Positions 1 to 9,183 of a stretch of 64,000 nucleotides of DNA are shown in pieces. The translations under genes were made by a program, and so were the position numbers. Origin of the DNA: Pseudomonas syringae. Its GTDB lineage: Bacteria; Pseudomonadota; Gammaproteobacteria; Pseudomonadales; Pseudomonadaceae. Position 1 is the stretch's first letter; each line of letters starts with the position of its first letter. The notes beneath the pieces were generated by a model. The model ran no database searches. It saw only the letters and a program-made list of their open reading frames with translations, and was not told where the DNA came from. The stretch spans positions 62,001 to 126,000 of the forward strand of contig NZ_WKCB01000003.1 of the NCBI RefSeq assembly GCF_021606685.1. Direction: 5' to 3'.

Positions 1-337
1 CTTCGATCAGCTTCATAGACTGCTGTGAATCGAACGGCGGCACGCGGTCCTGCAACAGCATCAGTTCGTCGGCGATGTCTTCGGGCAGCAGGTCGCGGCG
101 GGTCGAAAGGATCTGCCCGAATTTGATGAAGATCGGCCCCAGGTCCTGCAACGCCAGGCGCAGGCGCGCGCCACGGCTCAGCTCCAGCGGCTTGCGCGGA
201 AACCAGCGCCACGGCAGCACATAGCGCACCGCCAGCAGGAACCACGGCAGGGGCAGCGCGAACAGCAGGTCATCGAGGCGGTAGCGCATTACAACGCGCT
301 GGATACGAAACAAACGGCGGACGGCGAGCAGCTTCAT
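1..337 (-). CDS. ubiB: Ubiquinone biosynthesis ABC1/UbiB kinase-like protein, N-terminal part (gene runs off the left edge)
   Basis: The first 112 codons of UbiB are visible, starting [15 protein letters not shown] at 337. The region around residues 70-95 reads [20 protein letters not shown], the family's characteristic KxGQ motif. UbiB is an atypical kinase/ATPase of the ADCK family that supports the membrane-bound steps of coenzyme Q synthesis. The ATG overlaps the ubiJ stop codon by four bases (ATGA), so translation is probably coupled. The gene is the last of the ubiE-ubiJ-ubiB operon, the usual order in pseudomonads. The kinase core and C-terminal membrane helices lie outside the window. 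Confidence 0.95.
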   Translation of the reverse strand, partial: MKLLAVRRLFRIQRVVMRYRLDDLLFALPLPWFLLAVRYVLPWRWFPRKPLELSRGARLRLALQDLGPIFIKFGQILSTRRDLLPEDIADELMLLQDRVPPFDSQQSMKLIE

Positions 338-957
338 GCGTTATCGCTTGGATCAAGGGAACGGCTCAGGCGCTCGAAGCGAGCCTCGAGGCGTTCCAGG
401 TCGATTTTGGCCTTGTCGAGTTCACGAAAGCGCGCTTGCGCTTCACGTTCTCCGACCAGGGTGCGCGACTCTTCGCTCAGGTATTCGGCGAGGTTCTGGT
501 TGAGGCTGGCGAACCCTTGCTGGTACCAGCGCGAGCGGCTGCGCAGGTGCCCGCTGACCAACTGGGTGGCCACGGGGCCGATCCAGCGGGACAGTTCGTA
601 TTCCCAATCCAGCTCTAAATCTTGCAACACGGCGGCCAGGTCCATCAGCACCGCGCTGTCGCCTTCCAGATGCACGTCAGGGCCGTGGAGGATGGCGGTC
701 TTGTTGCGGCTCAGGGCCAGGTGCAACAGGCTCGTTGCCGGCGCACGCAGGGTGCAGTCGGCCTCGGCGGCCCATTGGGTGGCCAGCAGCAGGCCTTCAT
801 CGCTGGGCAGGATAAACAGCTGCAAGGCGGGGCTGCTGCAGTCGACGGCAATCACCTTGCCGTTCAAGTGCGCGAGCCGCGCCAGGGCGGTGCTGTCCAG
901 GCGCAGTACACGGTTGAGGCCGTGTTCGACGCTGGCGAGGAGGCCTGCGAACAGCAT
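334..957 (-). CDS. ubiJ: Ubiquinone biosynthesis accessory factor UbiJ (SCP2 domain)
   Basis: A 207-residue protein between ubiE and ubiB, the normal place of UbiJ. The N-terminal half resembles an SCP2 sterol-carrier-like lipid-binding domain (roughly residues 15-120). The C-terminal 60 residues are charged and likely coiled-coil ([21 protein letters not shown]). In E. coli UbiJ with UbiK organises the soluble Ubi metabolon and binds polyprenyl intermediates. The ATG shares its A with the ubiE stop codon (TGATG), and the stop overlaps the ubiB start, so all three genes are translationally coupled. Confidence 0.92.
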   Translation of the reverse strand: MLFAGLLASVEHGLNRVLRLDSTALARLAHLNGKVIAVDCSSPALQLFILPSDEGLLLATQWAAEADCTLRAPATSLLHLALSRNKTAILHGPDVHLEGDSAVLMDLAAVLQDLELDWEYELSRWIGPVATQLVSGHLRSRSRWYQQGFASLNQNLAEYLSEESRTLVGEREAQARFRELDKAKIDLERLEARFERLSRSLDPSDNA

Positions 958-1727
958 CAGGGCTTGATGCCGCGGTGCAGGGCGACGATGCCCGACGTCA
1001 TGTTGTGGTAGGTCACGCGGTCAAAACCGGCTTCAACCATCATTGACTTGAGCGTTTCCTGGTCAGGGTGCATGCGGATCGATTCGGCCAGGTAGCGATA
1101 GCTCTCGGCGTCATTGGTGATCAGCTTGCCCATCAACGGCATGAAGGCGAACGAGTAGGTGTCGTAGACCTTGGACATCAGCGCGTTGGTCGGCTTGGAG
1201 AACTCCAGCACCAACAGACGACCGCCCGGCTTGAGGACGCGCAGCATCGAGCGGATCGCGTCCTCTTTATGGGTCACGTTGCGCAGGCCGAAGGCGATGG
1301 TCACGCAGTCGAAATGGTTGTCGGGGAACGGCAGTTTTTCGGCGTCGGCCTGGACGAATTCGATATTGCCAGCCACGCCTTTATCCAGCAGGCGGTCACG
1401 GCCGACCTTGAGCATCGAGCCGTTGATATCGGCCAGCACGACCTGGCCGGTAGGGCCGACGAGCTTGGAGAACTTGGCCGCCAGGTCGCCCGTGCCACCG
1501 GCGATGTCCAGCACGCGGTTGCCGGTGCGTACGCCCGACAGCTCGATGGTGAAACGCTTCCACAGGCGGTGCATACCGCCCGACAGTACGTCGTTCATCA
1601 GGTCGTACTTGGCGGCTACGGAGTGGAACACCTCAGCGACTTTTTCCGCTTTCTGGCTTTCCGGGACGTTCTTGAAGCCGAAGTGAGTGGTGGGTTCGGC
1701 ATCGCTGCCTTTGCGCTGATCAGTCAT
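957..1727 (-). CDS. ubiE: Demethylmenaquinol/2-octaprenyl-6-methoxybenzoquinol C-methyltransferase UbiE
   Basis: A 256-residue class I SAM methyltransferase that adds the C-methyl group to the ubiquinone ring. The SAM-binding motif [15 protein letters not shown] lies near residue 73. The family pattern continues with [15 protein letters not shown] and ends [11 protein letters not shown]. An in-frame start 21 codons upstream exists, but MTDQRKGS gives the normal family length and aligns with other pseudomonads, so 1727 is chosen. First gene of the leftward ubiE-ubiJ-ubiB operon, divergent from the PHA granule genes. Confidence 0.96.
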   Translation of the reverse strand: MTDQRKGSDAEPTTHFGFKNVPESQKAEKVAEVFHSVAAKYDLMNDVLSGGMHRLWKRFTIELSGVRTGNRVLDIAGGTGDLAAKFSKLVGPTGQVVLADINGSMLKVGRDRLLDKGVAGNIEFVQADAEKLPFPDNHFDCVTIAFGLRNVTHKEDAIRSMLRVLKPGGRLLVLEFSKPTNALMSKVYDTYSFAFMPLMGKLITNDAESYRYLAESIRMHPDQETLKSMMVEAGFDRVTYHNMTSGIVALHRGIKP

Positions 1728-1871
1728 ATCGCTGTCACCAAAAGAGAATGCGGGACATGATAATCCCCAAGGCCTGCTTTGTCTTGGCAAGGCTGAAGGT
1801 AAGATAGGCGGTCACCGAGGCTTTTTGCCGCATGGCCGGTGTTTCAGTCGTTATAAAGAGGAGTCATTGCA

Positions 1872-2147
1872 ATGGCCCGTATTACCGTTGAGCGTGCACA
1901 TTCCCTGGGTAAAGAGGGCGCACGCGCCAAGGCCGAGAAGTTGGCGCACAAACTCCAGGAGCAATATGGCCTGGAACCTTCATGGTCCGGCGATACCTTG
2001 AACCTCAAGCGTTCGGGGGTTAAGGGCACGGTAGTCGTCGCGGATGATTCGCTGCGTATTGATGTGGAACTGGGCCTGTTGATGTCGGCCATGAGTGGCA
2101 CCATCAAGTCTGAAATCGAGAAAGCCCTGGATAAGGCGCTGGCGTGA
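1872..2147 (+). CDS. Polyhydroxyalkanoic acid system family protein
   Basis: A 91-residue soluble protein starting MARITVERAHSLGKEGARAK. It matches the small family (PHA_gran_rgn type) found beside PHA genes in pseudomonads. The N-terminal helix is rich in Ala/Lys and is followed by a beta-rich half ending in SEIEKALDKALA. A strong AGAGGAG ribosome site lies nine bases upstream of the ATG. It lies just before phaI and phaF on the same strand, suggesting a role in granule biology or regulation. The molecular function is not established. Confidence 0.82.
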   Translation: MARITVERAHSLGKEGARAKAEKLAHKLQEQYGLEPSWSGDTLNLKRSGVKGTVVVADDSLRIDVELGLLMSAMSGTIKSEIEKALDKALA

Positions 2148-2252
2148 TCCTCATGTTCTTAGGGTGCCGATTCTAATTTTCCAGCCTACTTTGTGCCCAA
2201 GCCCTCAACTCCTGTGGGCCGTTCCTCCCCCCTTTTCTGCGTGAGGTGCACC

Positions 2253-2675
2253 ATGGCCAAAGTTATCCTGAAGAAAAAAATCGACGCACAGACTACTGCC
2301 CTGAGCGACGTTAAAAGCTATGCCCGCAAGATCTGGCTGGCAGGTCTTGGTGCTTATGCCAAGGTTGGAAGCGAGGGCAGCGACTACTTCAAAGAGCTGG
2401 TTAAGACTGGTCAACATGTTGAAAGTAAAGGTAAAAAAGTTGCTATTGAACAACTTGGTGCCGCCAACAGTCAGATTGACCAAGTAAAGAGTAATGTCTC
2501 CGCTGTCAAAGGTCTGGTAGAAGTTCAGCTGGATAAAGTTGAAAAAGCTTTTGATACTCGTGTTGCCAGTGCCTTGAATCGAATTGGCATTGCGTCTAAA
2601 CATGACGTGGAGACACTCTCTGCTAAGCTCGAAGAGCTGACGGCATTGCTCGAACGTGTCGCGCGTAAACACTAA
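2253..2675 (+). CDS. phaI: PHA granule-associated phasin PhaI
   Basis: A 140-residue phasin starting MAKVILKKK, preceded by GTGAGGTG. An upstream in-frame ATG (2193) is rejected because it adds a non-homologous tail and lacks a ribosome site. The protein shows the phasin signature SYARKIWLAGLGAYAKVG near residue 25 and then a long amphipathic helix, both closely repeated in the next gene. Phasins coat PHA granules and control their number and surface. It lies 12 bp upstream of phaF, and the two probably form one transcript. Confidence 0.95.
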   Translation: MAKVILKKKIDAQTTALSDVKSYARKIWLAGLGAYAKVGSEGSDYFKELVKTGQHVESKGKKVAIEQLGAANSQIDQVKSNVSAVKGLVEVQLDKVEKAFDTRVASALNRIGIASKHDVETLSAKLEELTALLERVARKH

Positions 2676-2687
2676 GGAGACATCGGG

Positions 2688-3650
2688 ATGGCTGTTAAAA
2701 AGACTACTCAGAAAGAAGGCAGCTCGTGGGTCGGGGAAGTTGAAAAATATTCCCGTAAGATCTGGCTTGCTGGTTTAGGCGTGTACTCGAAGGTTAGCAG
2801 TGACGGCGGTAAATACTTCGAGACTTTGGTCAAGGACGGCGAGAAGGCCGAGAAGTTGACCAAGAGCACGGTCGGTAAAAAAGTTGAAGCGGCCAAGGCC
2901 ACTGCCGGTTCCGCCAAGTCGAGCATTTCTGACACTTGGGGCAAGTTGGAAGAAACCTTCGACAAGCGCCTTAACAGTGCCATTTCGCGACTCGGCGTGC
3001 CTAGCAAAGCAGAACTCAAGACGCTGCACAGCAAGGTCGATACTCTGACCAAGCAAATTGAAAAACTCACCGGTGCTAAAGTTGCTCCGGTTAAAACGGC
3101 GGCTGCAAAACCGGCTGCCAAGCCTGCGGCTAAAACTGCAGCGGCCAAACCCGCCGCGAAGGCAGCGGCCAAGCCTCTGGTGAAAGCCGCGGCTAAACCT
3201 GCTGCCAAGGCGCCAGCCAAAGCGGCTGCCAAGCCAGCTGCGAAAACCGCTGCTGCAAAACCCGCTGCCAAGCCTGCCGCCAAGCCAGTGGCCGCTAAAG
3301 CCGCTGCCAAACCGGCTGCAAAACCCGCCGCCAAGGCCGCCGCAAAACCAGCCGCCAAACCAGCGGCTAAAACCGCCGCCGCCAAACCTGCTGCCAAGCC
3401 AGCTGCTGCAAAACCTGCAGCCAAACCGGCCGCCGCAAAACCTGCGGCTGCCAAGCCAGCGGCAAAACCTGCTGCAGCGAAAAAGCCCGCAGCAGCCAAG
3501 AAGCCAGCTGCACCCAAGCCAGCCGTTGCGGCCAAGCCTGCAACCCCGGCGCCAACCGCTTCGACCGCCAACTCGGCGTCCGCACCGAGCCACGCGGCTA
3601 CTGCCCCGACTGCAACGCCGGTAACCCCGACGCCCTCCAGTCAGTCCTGA
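2688..3650 (+). CDS. phaF: PHA granule-associated protein PhaF (phasin plus histone H1-like tail)
   Basis: A 320-residue, two-domain protein. Residues 1-140 form a phasin domain (YSRKIWLAGLGVYSKV, long amphipathic helix) homologous to PhaI. Residues 143-290 are a low-complexity Ala/Lys/Pro tail of AAKPA-type repeats like histone H1 and AlgP. In P. putida this tail binds DNA non-specifically and helps segregate granules to daughter cells. The ribosome site is AAGGAGA. The repeat DNA creates long open frames on the other strand that are not genes. A strong terminator follows at 3666. Confidence 0.96.
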   Translation: MAVKKTTQKEGSSWVGEVEKYSRKIWLAGLGVYSKVSSDGGKYFETLVKDGEKAEKLTKSTVGKKVEAAKATAGSAKSSISDTWGKLEETFDKRLNSAISRLGVPSKAELKTLHSKVDTLTKQIEKLTGAKVAPVKTAAAKPAAKPAAKTAAAKPAAKAAAKPLVKAAAKPAAKAPAKAAAKPAAKTAAAKPAAKPAAKPVAAKAAAKPAAKPAAKAAAKPAAKPAAKTAAAKPAAKPAAAKPAAKPAAAKPAAAKPAAKPAAAKKPAAAKKPAAPKPAVAAKPATPAPTASTANSASAPSHAATAPTATPVTPTPSSQS

Positions 3651-3665
3651 TTTTTTCAGGACACA

Positions 3666-3701
3666 AAAATGCCCGACCTGCAAAGGTCGGGCATTTTTTT
3701 T
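3666..3701 (+). terminator. Rho-independent terminator of phaI-phaF
   Basis: A stem of ATGCCCGACCT with AGGTCGGGCAT around a four-base loop is followed by a run of T. It begins about 15 bases after the phaF stop codon. Confidence 0.92.
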
Positions 3702-3733
3702 GGCGCACGTTCAAGAACGCCCTCGACTTTAAA

Positions 3734-3820
3734 TGTGGGAGCGGGCTTGCTCGCGAATACGGTGTGTCAGTACCCGATGTGCTGACTGAAACACCGCATT
3801 CGCGAGCAAGCCCACTCCTA
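3734..3820. repeat. REPIN (inverted REP pair) between phaF and phaD
   Basis: The left arm reads tgtgggagcgggcttgctcg and the right arm is its inverse, cgagcaagcccactccta, about 45 bases apart. This paired-REP arrangement recurs across the window with the same arm sequence. Here it separates the convergent phaF and phaD genes. Confidence 0.85.
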
Positions 3821-3825
3821 CCGTA

Positions 3826-4446
3826 TTAATCAATTTCATCCAGGTATTTGAGCGCGAACTTCTCGGTCGCCATCCGCGCCGGCACCATCAGGTGCGGCGC
3901 CACCAGCATCACGATCTGGTAGACCACCACGCGCACCTCACCTTCACGGTCGAGAATCCGCTGATAATCCAGCGAGAACAGCAGGGTCAGGGTGATCTGC
4001 TCCACCAGTTGCCCCAGCGCCTGGGTGTCGCTGACCAATTGCCCGGCTGCCTTGAGGCGCGCCAGCAATGACGCCAGGGTGCGCTTGAGTGCCGTCAGCA
4101 GCGTGCGAATACCCTTGGCCAGCTTGGGCAGGCGCCCCGCCAGGTTCGACAGGTCCTGGAACAGAAACCGGTAATGGGCCATGCGTTCGATGATCAGGTG
4201 CAGGAACAGCCAATAATCCTCGGTCTTGAGCTGCGCATCCGCCGGTGGGTCAAGCAGCGGCGCCAGTTCACTTTGAAAACGCTCGAACAAGCCGAGAACC
4301 AACGGCTCCTTGCCATGAAAGTGGTAGTAGAGGTTGCCAGGGCTGATCCCCATTTCATTGGCCACCTCCATGGTCGACACGTTCGGCTCGCCCTTCTGGT
4401 TGAACAGCTGCAGGGCACATTCAAGGATACGGTCGCGGGTCTTCAT
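3826..4446 (-). CDS. phaD: TetR-family transcriptional regulator PhaD
   Basis: A 206-residue regulator with an N-terminal TetR helix-turn-helix (residues 1-50: TRDRILECALQLFNQKGE, then MEVANEMGISPGNLYYHF). The C-terminal all-helical ligand domain follows. In P. putida PhaD activates the phaC1 and phaI promoters and is thought to sense an acyl-CoA-type ligand from fatty acid breakdown. It is the last gene of the phaC1-phaZ-phaC2-phaD series, 27 bp after phaC2. Confidence 0.94.
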   Translation of the reverse strand: MKTRDRILECALQLFNQKGEPNVSTMEVANEMGISPGNLYYHFHGKEPLVLGLFERFQSELAPLLDPPADAQLKTEDYWLFLHLIIERMAHYRFLFQDLSNLAGRLPKLAKGIRTLLTALKRTLASLLARLKAAGQLVSDTQALGQLVEQITLTLLFSLDYQRILDREGEVRVVVYQIVMLVAPHLMVPARMATEKFALKYLDEID

Positions 4447-4473
4447 CCAGTCTTCTTAATGTGATCGTTGAGC

Positions 4474-6156
4474 TCAGCGCACGCGCACGTAGGTGCCTGG
4501 CGCCGCTTCCATCGGTGGGTAATTCTGGTTGCCCAGGGCGGTCAGGGTTTCGCGCTGTACGCCCGAGCGTTGCTGAATCCACTCCAGCCACTGCGGCCAC
4601 CAGCTGCCTTCGACGTGATTGGCGTCGTAGTACCAGGCACGCGGGTCGCTGCTCAGCTTGGGGTTTTCGACGTAATTGGCCTTGGGGTTGCCCGGCGGGT
4701 TGAGGATGCTCTGGATATGCCCGCTGTTGGACAGCACGAAGCGCCGCTCGCCGCCCAGCAACTGCGTGGAGCGGTACACCGCGTCCCACGGCGTGATGTG
4801 GTCGTTGATGCCGGCCACGCTGAAGCTGTCGACCGTGACCTTCTGCAGGTCGATGGGCGTGCCGCACACCTCCAGGCCGCCGGGATGGCTCAGCGGGTTG
4901 TGCTTGAAGAAGTCCAGCAGGTCACCATGCAGCGCAGCGGGCAGGCGCGTGTTGTCGTTGTTCCAGTAGAGGATGTCGAACGCAGGCGGCTCTTTGCCCA
5001 GCAGGTAATTGTTGATCCAATAGTTCCAGATCAGGTCGTTGGGGCGCATCCAGGCGAACACCCGCGCCATGTCACGGCCGTCGAGCACGCCTTGCTGGTA
5101 AGAGCGGCGTTTGGCCGCTTCCAGGGCTTGCTCGTCGACGAACAGCGTGGCGGGGCTGTCGATCTGGCTGTCGAGCAGGCTCACCAGGTAACTGGCGCTG
5201 GAGATGCGCCGCAACTGGCGCTTGGCTTGCAGGTGGCCTTGCAGGGCCGCGATGGTCAGGCCGCCGGCGCAGGCGCCCATCAGGTTGACCTCGCGGGCGC
5301 CGGTGATCGTGCGGCACACGTTGAGCGCTTCCTCCAGCGCTGCCACGTAAGTGGACAGGCCCCACTCCCGATGGCGGACATCCGGGTTGCGCCAACTGAC
5401 CATAAAGGTCTGCAGGCCGTTCTTGAGGGCGTACTGCACAAAGCTGTTGGCCGGGCTGAGGTCGAAAATGTAGTACTTGTTGATTTGCGGCGGCACGATC
5501 AGCAGCGGCTTGGCGTATTGCTTTTCGCTCATCGGCTTGTACTGGATCAGCTCCAGCAGCTCATTGCGAAACACCACCGAGCCCGGGGTGGTGGCCACGG
5601 TCTTGCCCACCTCGAACGCCTGCTTGCTGACCTGGCGCGGCAGGCCGTGGTTGTGCAGCAGGTCGTCAAACAGGTTGCTCACGCCGCGCACCACGCTGTT
5701 GCCGCCGGAGTTGAGCAGCTCTTTGACCGCCAGCGGGTTGAGCAGGGTGTTGGAGGGCGAGACGGCGTCGTTGATCAGGGCGAAGGCGAAGTGCGCACGG
5801 GCGCGGTCGTCGGCGCTCAATGAGCTGTCATCGATCCAGTGGCGGGTCTGCTTCTGCCAGCTCAAGTAGGCTTGCAGGCTGCGCCGATAAAACGGGTTGA
5901 GGGCCCAGGTCGGGTCGCTGAAGCGACTGTCGTGAGGGTTGGGCGCATGCACCGTTTCGCCCAGCAGCACGCGACCCAGTTGACCGCCCAGGGCCAGCGC
6001 GTGGCGGGCAGTGTGCACCGGGTTGCGCAGGCCGTGGGCGGCCACACTGCGCAGGGTCGAGAGCAGGTCCCGGCCACGCAGGCCGGTGATCGCATTTTGC
6101 GCATTGATGAACGCAGCGGGGGTGGGCGCCGGGTTCGTCACGGGTCGTTCTCGCAT
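4474..6156 (-). CDS. phaC2: Class II PHA synthase 2 (PhaC2)
   Basis: A 560-residue poly(3-hydroxyalkanoate) synthase that polymerises medium-chain (R)-3-hydroxyacyl-CoA. The lipase-like box GACAG places the catalytic cysteine at residue 296. The catalytic Asp and His lie in VAGINDHITPW and NSGHIQS near the C-terminus. Start chosen at MRERPVTNPA, which has AAGGAG about nine bases upstream; an upstream in-frame codon (6192) has none. The sequence closely parallels phaC1, as expected for the paralogue downstream of phaZ. Confidence 0.95.
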   Translation of the reverse strand: MRERPVTNPAPTPAAFINAQNAITGLRGRDLLSTLRSVAAHGLRNPVHTARHALALGGQLGRVLLGETVHAPNPHDSRFSDPTWALNPFYRRSLQAYLSWQKQTRHWIDDSSLSADDRARAHFAFALINDAVSPSNTLLNPLAVKELLNSGGNSVVRGVSNLFDDLLHNHGLPRQVSKQAFEVGKTVATTPGSVVFRNELLELIQYKPMSEKQYAKPLLIVPPQINKYYIFDLSPANSFVQYALKNGLQTFMVSWRNPDVRHREWGLSTYVAALEEALNVCRTITGAREVNLMGACAGGLTIAALQGHLQAKRQLRRISSASYLVSLLDSQIDSPATLFVDEQALEAAKRRSYQQGVLDGRDMARVFAWMRPNDLIWNYWINNYLLGKEPPAFDILYWNNDNTRLPAALHGDLLDFFKHNPLSHPGGLEVCGTPIDLQKVTVDSFSVAGINDHITPWDAVYRSTQLLGGERRFVLSNSGHIQSILNPPGNPKANYVENPKLSSDPRAWYYDANHVEGSWWPQWLEWIQQRSGVQRETLTALGNQNYPPMEAAPGTYVRVR

Positions 6157-6244
6157 GAGCCAACACTCCTTCGTCAAGGCAACAACAGGCACGCCAATTC
6201 AGAACCATAGCCGGTTCTCGACAAGTTGCCCGGCGGTGCAGTCC

Positions 6245-7090
6245 TTACACGGCCGGTCGCGGGTGAATCACTGCGCGCAGGCGCTCCTCCTCAAGAAACT
6301 TCATGATGATCGGCGCCACGGCTTCGGCCCGAGTGATCAGGAACAAGTGGCCGTCATCGATGATGTGCAACTGTGCGTTGGGAATGCGCCAGGCCAGCAT
6401 GCGCATGTTGATCAAGGGGATCAGCGGGTCGTCGTCGCCGGCCAGTACCAGGGTCGGTTGGCGGATCTTGTGCAGCCAGTGGATGCTGGTCCAGCCCAGC
6501 CCCGCAAACAGCTGCCAGTAATAACCGAGCTTGCCGGCCGAGCGCACTTTGCTGGCGTGCTCGGCCGCCAGTGTCGAATCGCGGCGGAACGAGCCGCCAT
6601 AAATCATCGGCGCAATACGCACCACATGGGACGGCTGGATATAGCGCCGCGGGCTGGCCATCAGCCACAACACTTTCGGCTTGCCCGGCACCATCACCGC
6701 ACCCGCCGCCGTGGCCGCCAGGATCAGCTTCTTGCAGCGCTCCGGGTAGTCATAGGCAAACTGCTGCGCCAGCGCGCCCCCCCAGGAAACCCCCACGGCG
6801 TTCACTTGGCCGTAGTCCAGGTAATCCAGCATGCGCGCGGTGAGCTTGGCCAGGCCGGGAAAGCGATACGGCCGCCTCGGGGTCGAGGAGCCGCCCACGC
6901 CTGGCACGTCGAAGGCGATTACCTCAAGGTCCGGGTCCAGCGCCTGGACGAACGGAAACACCAGCTCAAGGTTGGCGCCGATGCCATTGAAGATCAGCAG
7001 CGGCGTCAAGTGAGGCTTGCCCGGGCGCACCGCCGTGCGGATGGTCTGGCCATCCAGGTCGATGGTACGGAAGATGAACGGTTGCGGCAT
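6245..7090 (-). CDS. phaZ: Intracellular PHA depolymerase PhaZ
   Basis: A 281-residue alpha/beta-hydrolase that breaks down granule PHA. The nucleophile box is GVSWGG with Ser102. The acid and base probably lie in LAGDDDPLIP and DDGHLFLITR. The ATG (MPQPFIFRT) at 7090 matches the P. putida protein start. A TTG two codons upstream is possible but unnecessary. Located between the two synthases, as in all mcl-PHA clusters, so synthesis and turnover genes are adjacent. Confidence 0.95.
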   Translation of the reverse strand: MPQPFIFRTIDLDGQTIRTAVRPGKPHLTPLLIFNGIGANLELVFPFVQALDPDLEVIAFDVPGVGGSSTPRRPYRFPGLAKLTARMLDYLDYGQVNAVGVSWGGALAQQFAYDYPERCKKLILAATAAGAVMVPGKPKVLWLMASPRRYIQPSHVVRIAPMIYGGSFRRDSTLAAEHASKVRSAGKLGYYWQLFAGLGWTSIHWLHKIRQPTLVLAGDDDPLIPLINMRMLAWRIPNAQLHIIDDGHLFLITRAEAVAPIIMKFLEEERLRAVIHPRPAV

Positions 7091-7132
7091 GTTCAAGCCC
7101 TGTGAAGTCCTACAGCCGGAGTGAGGTCTAAA

Positions 7133-7221
7133 TGTGGGAGGGGGCTTGCCCCCGATGGCTGATTGTCAGTTGATGCATCTGTAGCTGATCCACCGCTATC
7201 GGGAGCAAGCCCCCTCCCACA
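7133..7221. repeat. REPIN between phaC1 and phaZ
   Basis: The inverted arms are tgtgggagggggcttgcccc and gggagcaagccccctcccac, separated by about 45 bases. It lies in the 164-bp gap after the phaC1 stop codon and before the phaZ start, so a phaC1 transcript reading into phaZ would contain a long hairpin. Confidence 0.88.
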
Positions 7222-7254
7222 TTTGATCCCATTTCAATCCCAAAGAAGTGGGCT

Positions 7255-8934
7255 TTAGCGTTCGTGTACATAGGTTCCCGGCGCAGCCTCAGCCGCGGCA
7301 TAGGTTTTGTTACCCAAACTCGTAGGCGCTTTCTTTAACTTGCCCGCCCGCTCCGCTTGCCACGCCTGCCAATGCAGCCACCACGAATCGGTGTGCTTGG
7401 TCGCGTTCTCTTGCCACTCCAGCGGCTTGCCCGCCAGGCTGTCGCTGGTCTGGTAGCGAGCCTTGGGGTTGCCTGGCGGGTTGAGGATGCTCTGGATATG
7501 CCCGCTGCTGGACAGCACAAACTCCACCTTGCCGCCAAACAGCTGCGCCGACTTGTAGCAGGACTGCCACGGCGTGATGTGATCGTTGGTGCCGGCCAGT
7601 GAGTAGATATCGGCCGTGACCTGCTTGAGGTCGATGGGCGTGCCGCACACTTCCAGGGCGTTGGCGCGCACCAGCGGGTTGTTTTTGAACAGTTCGATCA
7701 GGTCGCCGTGGAAGGCGGCCGGCAAGCGCGTGGTGTCGTTGTTCCAGAACAGGATGTCGAACACCGGCGGCTCGTTGCCCAGCAGGTAGTTGTTGACCCA
7801 GTAATTCCAGATCAAGTCGTTGGGGCGCATCCAGGCGAATACCTTGGCCATGTCGCGGCCTTCCAGCACACCCGCCTGGTAGGAGTGGCGCTTGGCCGCC
7901 TCCAGGGTCTGCTCGTCGACGAACAGCGCCACCTGCGTATCCAGCGTGGTGTCCAGCACGCTCACCAGCAGTGTGAGGGCGTTAACCTTCTTCTCGCCCA
8001 GCGCCGCGTAGTGGCCCAGCAGCGCAGTGCAGGTGATGCCGCCGGAGCAGGCGCCGAGCATATTGATGTCTTTGCTGCCGGTAATCGCCGTGACCACATC
8101 GACGGCTTCCTTGAGCGCCTCGATGTAGGTCGACAGGCCCCACTCCCGCTGGGCCTTGGTCGGGTTGCGCCAGCTGACGATAAAGGTCTGCTGGCCATTG
8201 CGCAGGCAAAAGCGCGCCAGGCTCTTATCCGGGCTCAGGTCGAATACGTAGAATTTGTTGATCTGCGGCGGCACCACCAGCAGTGGGCGCTCGTGCACCT
8301 GTTCGGTGATCGGCTTGTACTGGATCAGCTCCAGCACGTCATTGCGAAACACCACGGCACCTTCGGTGGTGCCCAGGCTCTTGCCCACTTCAAACGCGCC
8401 CATGTTGACCTGGCTCGGCATGCCGCCGTTGTGCACCATGTCCTTGGCCAAGTGGGACAGGCCGTCGAGCAGGCTCTTGCCGCCGGTTTCAAAGAAGCGT
8501 TTGACCGCCGCCGGGTTGGCCGCGCTGTTGGTGGGGGCCATGGCTTCGGTCATCAGGTTGATCACGAAGTGGCCGCGGCTGATGTCCTGCTCGGACAGGT
8601 TGCTGTCGCCGATCCAGTCGTGCAGTTCCTTGCGCCACGCCAGGTAGGTTTGCAGGTAGCGTTTATAGAGCGGGTTCTGGCTCCAGGCCGGGTCATGAAA
8701 GCGACGGTCGTCGCTCTCGGGCACCAGCTCGGATTTGCCGAACATCACGTTCTTCAATTCGACGCCAAAGTGGGCGACGTGCTTGACGCTGTGCAGCGGT
8801 TGCTTGATGGCTTGGGTCAGCACCATCTTCGCCGAGGCGAGTAAGTCCTTTTTACGTAACGCGATGATCGGGTTGAGCCCCAAGGTGTTTTCCGAGGCCT
8901 GGCGTTTCAAGTCATCGTTGTTCTTGTTACTCAT
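7255..8934 (-). CDS. phaC1: Class II PHA synthase 1 (PhaC1)
   Basis: A 559-residue medium-chain PHA synthase starting MSNKNNDDLK. The lipase-like box GACSG contains catalytic Cys296. The Asp (LAGTNDHITPW) and His (SSGHIQS) of the triad are present near residues 451 and 479. Ribosome site TGGAGCG. First gene of the phaC1-Z-C2-D series, with the most complex upstream region of the locus. The first codons carry an A-rich motif of the kind bound by Hfq/Crc. Confidence 0.96.
   Translation of the reverse strand: MSNKNNDDLKRQASENTLGLNPIIALRKKDLLASAKMVLTQAIKQPLHSVKHVAHFGVELKNVMFGKSELVPESDDRRFHDPAWSQNPLYKRYLQTYLAWRKELHDWIGDSNLSEQDISRGHFVINLMTEAMAPTNSAANPAAVKRFFETGGKSLLDGLSHLAKDMVHNGGMPSQVNMGAFEVGKSLGTTEGAVVFRNDVLELIQYKPITEQVHERPLLVVPPQINKFYVFDLSPDKSLARFCLRNGQQTFIVSWRNPTKAQREWGLSTYIEALKEAVDVVTAITGSKDINMLGACSGGITCTALLGHYAALGEKKVNALTLLVSVLDTTLDTQVALFVDEQTLEAAKRHSYQAGVLEGRDMAKVFAWMRPNDLIWNYWVNNYLLGNEPPVFDILFWNNDTTRLPAAFHGDLIELFKNNPLVRANALEVCGTPIDLKQVTADIYSLAGTNDHITPWQSCYKSAQLFGGKVEFVLSSSGHIQSILNPPGNPKARYQTSDSLAGKPLEWQENATKHTDSWWLHWQAWQAERAGKLKKAPTSLGNKTYAAAEAAPGTYVHER
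8916..8928 (-). promoter_or_regulatory. Possible Hfq/Crc catabolite-repression motif in the first codons of phaC1
   Basis: The mRNA reads AACAAGAACAACG in codons 3-7, resembling the AAnAAnAA motif recognised by Hfq with Crc. Crc control of phaC1 translation is known in P. putida; its presence here is inferred from the motif alone. Confidence 0.4.
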
Positions 8935-9018
8935 CTACGACGCTCCATTGTCCGAAAGACGAGTACCGGGTACCGCTGCGCACCAGCTTTGGCTACACAA
9001 CACACGCCAGGTACTGCG

Positions 9019-9086
9019 ACTCGGGTGACCGTTGATACCACATCGTCAAATGCAGGGAACTTGCCAGTTCCATTGGTTACCCGAGT
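9019..9086. repeat. Inverted repeat flanking the phaC1 promoter candidate
   Basis: Arms actcgggtgacc (9019-9030) and ggttacccgagt (9075-9086) are complementary at 11 of 12 positions. They flank the sigma-54-like site at 9051-9066. They could be operator half-sites or the stem of a structured leader. Confidence 0.6.
9051..9066 (-). promoter_or_regulatory. Candidate sigma-54 promoter of phaC1
   Basis: The minus strand reads TGGCAAGTTCCCTGCA, with the GG and GC elements ten bases apart, as required for sigma-54 -24/-12 boxes. It lies about 115 bp upstream of the phaC1 ATG. Sigma-54-type sites have been proposed upstream of phaC1 in other pseudomonads. Confidence 0.5.
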
Positions 9087-9183
9087 TTAATTTTTTTCGC
9101 AAGCGGGCCAATCGTTGGCCACGCGACAGGGCATTCAAGCAGATGAAATTAGAAAATGCGCTCTAAAGAGCAAGAAGCCTGGG

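Noticed and set aside
2708..3571. A Gly/Ala/Leu-rich 287-codon frame opposite phaF
   Set aside because: It is the reverse reading of the AAKPA repeat DNA; phaF on the plus strand explains the region fully.
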